Source: Ramlibacter montanisoli
GTDB taxonomy: Bacteria; Pseudomonadota; Gammaproteobacteria; Burkholderiales; Burkholderiaceae_C
Length of the DNA: 64,000 nucleotides
Reading direction: 5' to 3'
Assembly: GCF_013087525.1 (NCBI RefSeq)
Contig: NZ_JABFCS010000001.1
Coordinates: 434,001-498,000 of the forward strand
The notes beneath the pieces are model-generated. The model did no database searches and was not told the origin of the DNA. It saw only the letters and a program-made list of their open reading frames with translations. Each line of letters starts with the position of its first letter. Positions within the stretch are counted from its first letter, which is position 1. The position numbers and the translations under genes are program-made. Positions 61,805-64,000 of the stretch are shown here, in pieces.

Positions 61805-63358
61805 ATGAGCAACCTGCAAGAAGCCTTGAGCATGCTGGCACCCGCGCGCCTGCAAGGCATCCGCCGCGGCATCGAAAAGGAAAGCCTGCGCGCCACCTCC
61901 ACCGGCGCGCTGGCGATGACGCCGCACCCCACGGCGCTCGGCTCCGCGCTCACCCACCCGAACATCACCACCGACTACAGCGAGTCGCAGCTGGAGCTGA
62001 TCACCGGCGTGCACGCCAGCGTCGAACAGTGCCTGGAAGAGCTGACCCAGGTCCACCAGTTCACGTACCGCGCGCTGGGCGAGGAACTGATGTGGGTCGG
62101 CAGCATGCCCTGCATCCTGCCGGCCGACGAGAACATCCCGATCGGCCGCTACGGCTCGTCGAACGTGGGCCGCGCCAAGAGCGTCTACCGCATGGGCCTG
62201 GCGCACCGCTACGGCCGGCGCATGCAGACGATCTCGGGCATCCACTACAACTGGTCGCTGCCCGGCGTGACCGACGCGCAGTACTTCGGCCTGATCCGCA
62301 ACTTCCGCCGCCACGCCTTCCTGCTGCTGTACCTGTTCGGCGCCTCGCCGGCCGCGTGTTCGACCTTCGTCGCCGGGCGCAAGCACGAATTGCAGGCGCT
62401 CACCCCCGGCACGGTGTACATGCCTTACGGCACCTCGCTGCGCATGGGCCGCCTGGGCTACCAGAGCGAGGCGCAGGCCAGCCTGGCGGTCAGCTACAAC
62501 AGCCTGGACGGCTATGCCGCTTCGCTGCACGAGGCGTTGACCAAGCCCTATCCCGCCTACGAGAAGGTGGGCATCACCAATCCCGGCGGCGAGTACAACC
62601 AGCTCGCCACCACGCTGCTGCAGATCGAGAACGAGTTCTACGGGACCATCCGGCCCAAGCGCGTGATCCGTCCCGGCGAGCGCCCGCTGCACGCCCTGCG
62701 CGAGCGCGGCGTCGAATACGTGGAAGTGCGGCTGATGGACCTGGATCCCTTCGTGCCGGTCGGCATCAAGGCGCAGACCATCCGCTTCCTCGACGTGTTC
62801 CTGCTGCACTGCCTGCTGGCCGGCAGCCCCGAGGACACGCCGCAGGAAATCGCCGCGCTGGGCCGCAACCAGCACCGCACCGCCGCCTTCGGGCGCGACC
62901 CCGCCGTCATGCTGGAACGCGATGGCCGCGAGGTGAAGCTGACGCAGTGGGGCGCCGAGATCGTCGCGCAATGCGGCCCGATCGCGGCCATGCTGGACTC
63001 GGTGCACAACACCACCGACTACGGCGACGCGCTGCGCGCGGCCGACGCGCTGCTGCAGAACCCGGACATGCTGCCCTCGGCGCGGGTGCTGTCCGCGATG
63101 GCGCGCGACCATGGCAACAGCTTCGCGGCCTTCACGCTCGCGCAGTCGGAGCTGGCCAAGGGCAAGCTGCTGAAGCTGCCTTGGACCGGCGGCCTGCAAA
63201 GCCGCATGGAAGCCATCGCGAAGCAGTCGGTCGAGGACCAGGCCGCGGTGGAAAAGGCCGACACGCTGCCCTTCGAGCAGTACCGCCAGCAGTACATCTC
63301 GCCGGAACGCCTGGGGCTCACGCAGCAAGCCGTGGCGCCCGCCCTGGCGACCGTCTGA
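61805..63358 (+). CDS. gshA: Glutamate-cysteine ligase (E. coli-type)
   Basis: First step of glutathione synthesis: ATP-dependent gamma-linkage of glutamate and cysteine. The 517 residues match the class-1 enzyme: GIRRGIEKESLRATSTGALA, HPNITTDYSESQLELITG, WVGSMPCILPADENIPIGRY G, GIHYNWSLPG, CSTFVAGRKHELQALTPGTV YMPYGTSLRMG and YVEVRLMDLDPFVPVGI. ATG 61805 (MSNLQEALSMLAPARLQGIR) fits; an in-frame ATG 57 bp upstream lies in the leader. No gshB in the window. Confidence 0.96.
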   Translation: MSNLQEALSMLAPARLQGIRRGIEKESLRATSTGALAMTPHPTALGSALTHPNITTDYSESQLELITGVHASVEQCLEELTQVHQFTYRALGEELMWVGSMPCILPADENIPIGRYGSSNVGRAKSVYRMGLAHRYGRRMQTISGIHYNWSLPGVTDAQYFGLIRNFRRHAFLLLYLFGASPAACSTFVAGRKHELQALTPGTVYMPYGTSLRMGRLGYQSEAQASLAVSYNSLDGYAASLHEALTKPYPAYEKVGITNPGGEYNQLATTLLQIENEFYGTIRPKRVIRPGERPLHALRERGVEYVEVRLMDLDPFVPVGIKAQTIRFLDVFLLHCLLAGSPEDTPQEIAALGRNQHRTAAFGRDPAVMLERDGREVKLTQWGAEIVAQCGPIAAMLDSVHNTTDYGDALRAADALLQNPDMLPSARVLSAMARDHGNSFAAFTLAQSELAKGKLLKLPWTGGLQSRMEAIAKQSVEDQAAVEKADTLPFEQYRQQYISPERLGLTQQAVAPALATV

Positions 63359-63482
63359 CCCCGCGCGGCGACCGCCCGGCCGCCGGCCGCCGTGAACGCG
63401 GCGATCGACTACAAGGCCGCGGTCAACGCCGTGCCGAAAGTCCGCGTTGGTCTAGAGTCAACCCGACATACAAGGAGACCCC

Positions 63483-64000
63483 ATGAACGCGAATCCCCGT
63501 GCGAACCGGCTGCTGGCCGTGCTGCTGGCCGCCTGCATAGGCGCCGGCCCTGCGCTGGCGCAGCCCCCGTGGGCGGGCGGCGGCAAGGGCGGCGACGACA
63601 AGCAGGAGCGCAAGGTCAAGGTCAAGGACGACCGTGGCGACTCCGGCAAGGGCAAGGACAAGGCGAAGGACAAGGACAAGTCGAAGGACAAGGCCAGGGG
63701 TTCCAGGCCGGCCGCCCGCGACCCGCGTCCCGGTGCCTACTTCGACGACCGCAACCGCGACGCCGTGCGCACCTACTACGCCTCCGCCGGCAAGGGCGGC
63801 AAGGGCTGCCCGCCCGGGCTGGCCAAGAAGAACAACGGCTGCATGCCGCCCGGCCAGGCGAAGAAGTGGCACGTCGGCCAGCCGCTGCCGCGCGACGTGG
63901 TGTTCCATCCCGTGCCCAGCCAGCTGGTCGTCACGCTGCCCCCGGTGCCGGTGGGCCACCGCTACGTGCAGGTCGCGGGCGACATCCTGCTGATCGCCAT
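63483..64000 (+). CDS. CigR/RcnB-like secreted protein, partial
   Basis: First 172 residues of an exported protein cut by the window end. Signal peptide MNANPRANRLLAVLLAACIG AGPALAQ, a Lys/Asp/Gly-rich repetitive linker (KGKDKAKDKDKSKDKARG), then YFDDRNRDAVRTYYASAGKG and the conserved CPPGLAKKNNGCMPPGQAKK WHVGQPLP, VVFHPVPSQLVVTLPPVPVG HRYVQVAGDILLIAI. This matches the CigR-like/RcnB-like family of periplasmic proteins. ATG 63483 follows AAGGAG. Function in this organism is unknown. Confidence 0.88.
   Translation, partial: MNANPRANRLLAVLLAACIGAGPALAQPPWAGGGKGGDDKQERKVKVKDDRGDSGKGKDKAKDKDKSKDKARGSRPAARDPRPGAYFDDRNRDAVRTYYASAGKGGKGCPPGLAKKNNGCMPPGQAKKWHVGQPLPRDVVFHPVPSQLVVTLPPVPVGHRYVQVAGDILLIA

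Overview
The window is GC-rich throughout, with coding frames ending mostly in G or C. Its gene content (a gntR-sdhCDAB-sdhE-gltA block divergent from mdh, an AcnB next to an HpcH-type lyase, kynB-kynU-kynA, DUF3579, PA2778/PA2779 proteins, CigR-like protein) points to a betaproteobacterium of the Burkholderiales, most likely a Comamonadaceae of the Ramlibacter/Variovorax type. This placement is an inference from gene content; no rRNA is present.

Layout. 1-2.6 kb: end of an aldehyde dehydrogenase gene with a predicted sigma-54 promoter, a BON protein and a serine hydrolase. 2.6-13.9 kb: a TCA-cycle supercluster, with gltA, sdhE, sdhBADC and a GntR regulator leftward and mdh, an HpcH-type lyase, a small secreted protein and acnB rightward, diverging from a shared operator/promoter region. 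13.9-17.9 kb: three leftward genes for secreted Gly/Ala-rich low-complexity proteins, two of them paralogous and duplicated together with their upstream DNA. 17.9-22.7 kb: an SbmA/BacA-like transporter, an XRE regulator with a perfect palindrome, serC and a SerA-like dehydrogenase. 22.66-22.93 kb: an unusual 270-bp nested palindromic element. 23-30 kb: acnA, a FAD monooxygenase and the tryptophan-catabolic kynBUA operon. 30-39.7 kb: argD-argF, DUF3579, rpsT, murJ, SirB1-like, ParA-like, an MFS transporter and purM. 39.8-47.6 kb: AI-2E-type permease, hda, HAD phosphatase, pcnB, folK, an orphan F0 subunit c, then a sensor kinase/response regulator pair behind an FNR-type box. 47.6-64 kb: phosphatase, two multiheme cytochromes c, ferredoxin, DUF808, two tandem L,D-transpeptidase-like proteins, small secreted proteins, NUDIX, beta-lactamase-fold protein, PA2778/PA2779 pair, HPF/RaiA-like protein, esterase, YidB-like, SRPBCC, gshA and a CigR-like protein cut by the window end.

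Functional links. The TCA genes, both aconitases and the GntR regulator form a central-carbon module. A second copy of the regulator's probable operator lies in front of DUF3579 and next to argD, suggesting a small regulon. The kyn operon takes tryptophan only to anthranilate in this window. The hda-HAD-pcnB-folK run is tightly packed with 4-bp stop/start overlaps.

Data quality. At least 25 single-base frameshifts interrupt otherwise well-conserved genes (sdhA, sdhC, acnA, acnB, argF, argD, purM, folK, parA and others). Nearly all look like the loss of one base, most often in a run of four or five G or C. They are treated here as probable sequencing or assembly errors, and the genes are annotated at full length across the breaks. 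No tRNA, rRNA, CRISPR array, insertion sequence or prophage was recognised.
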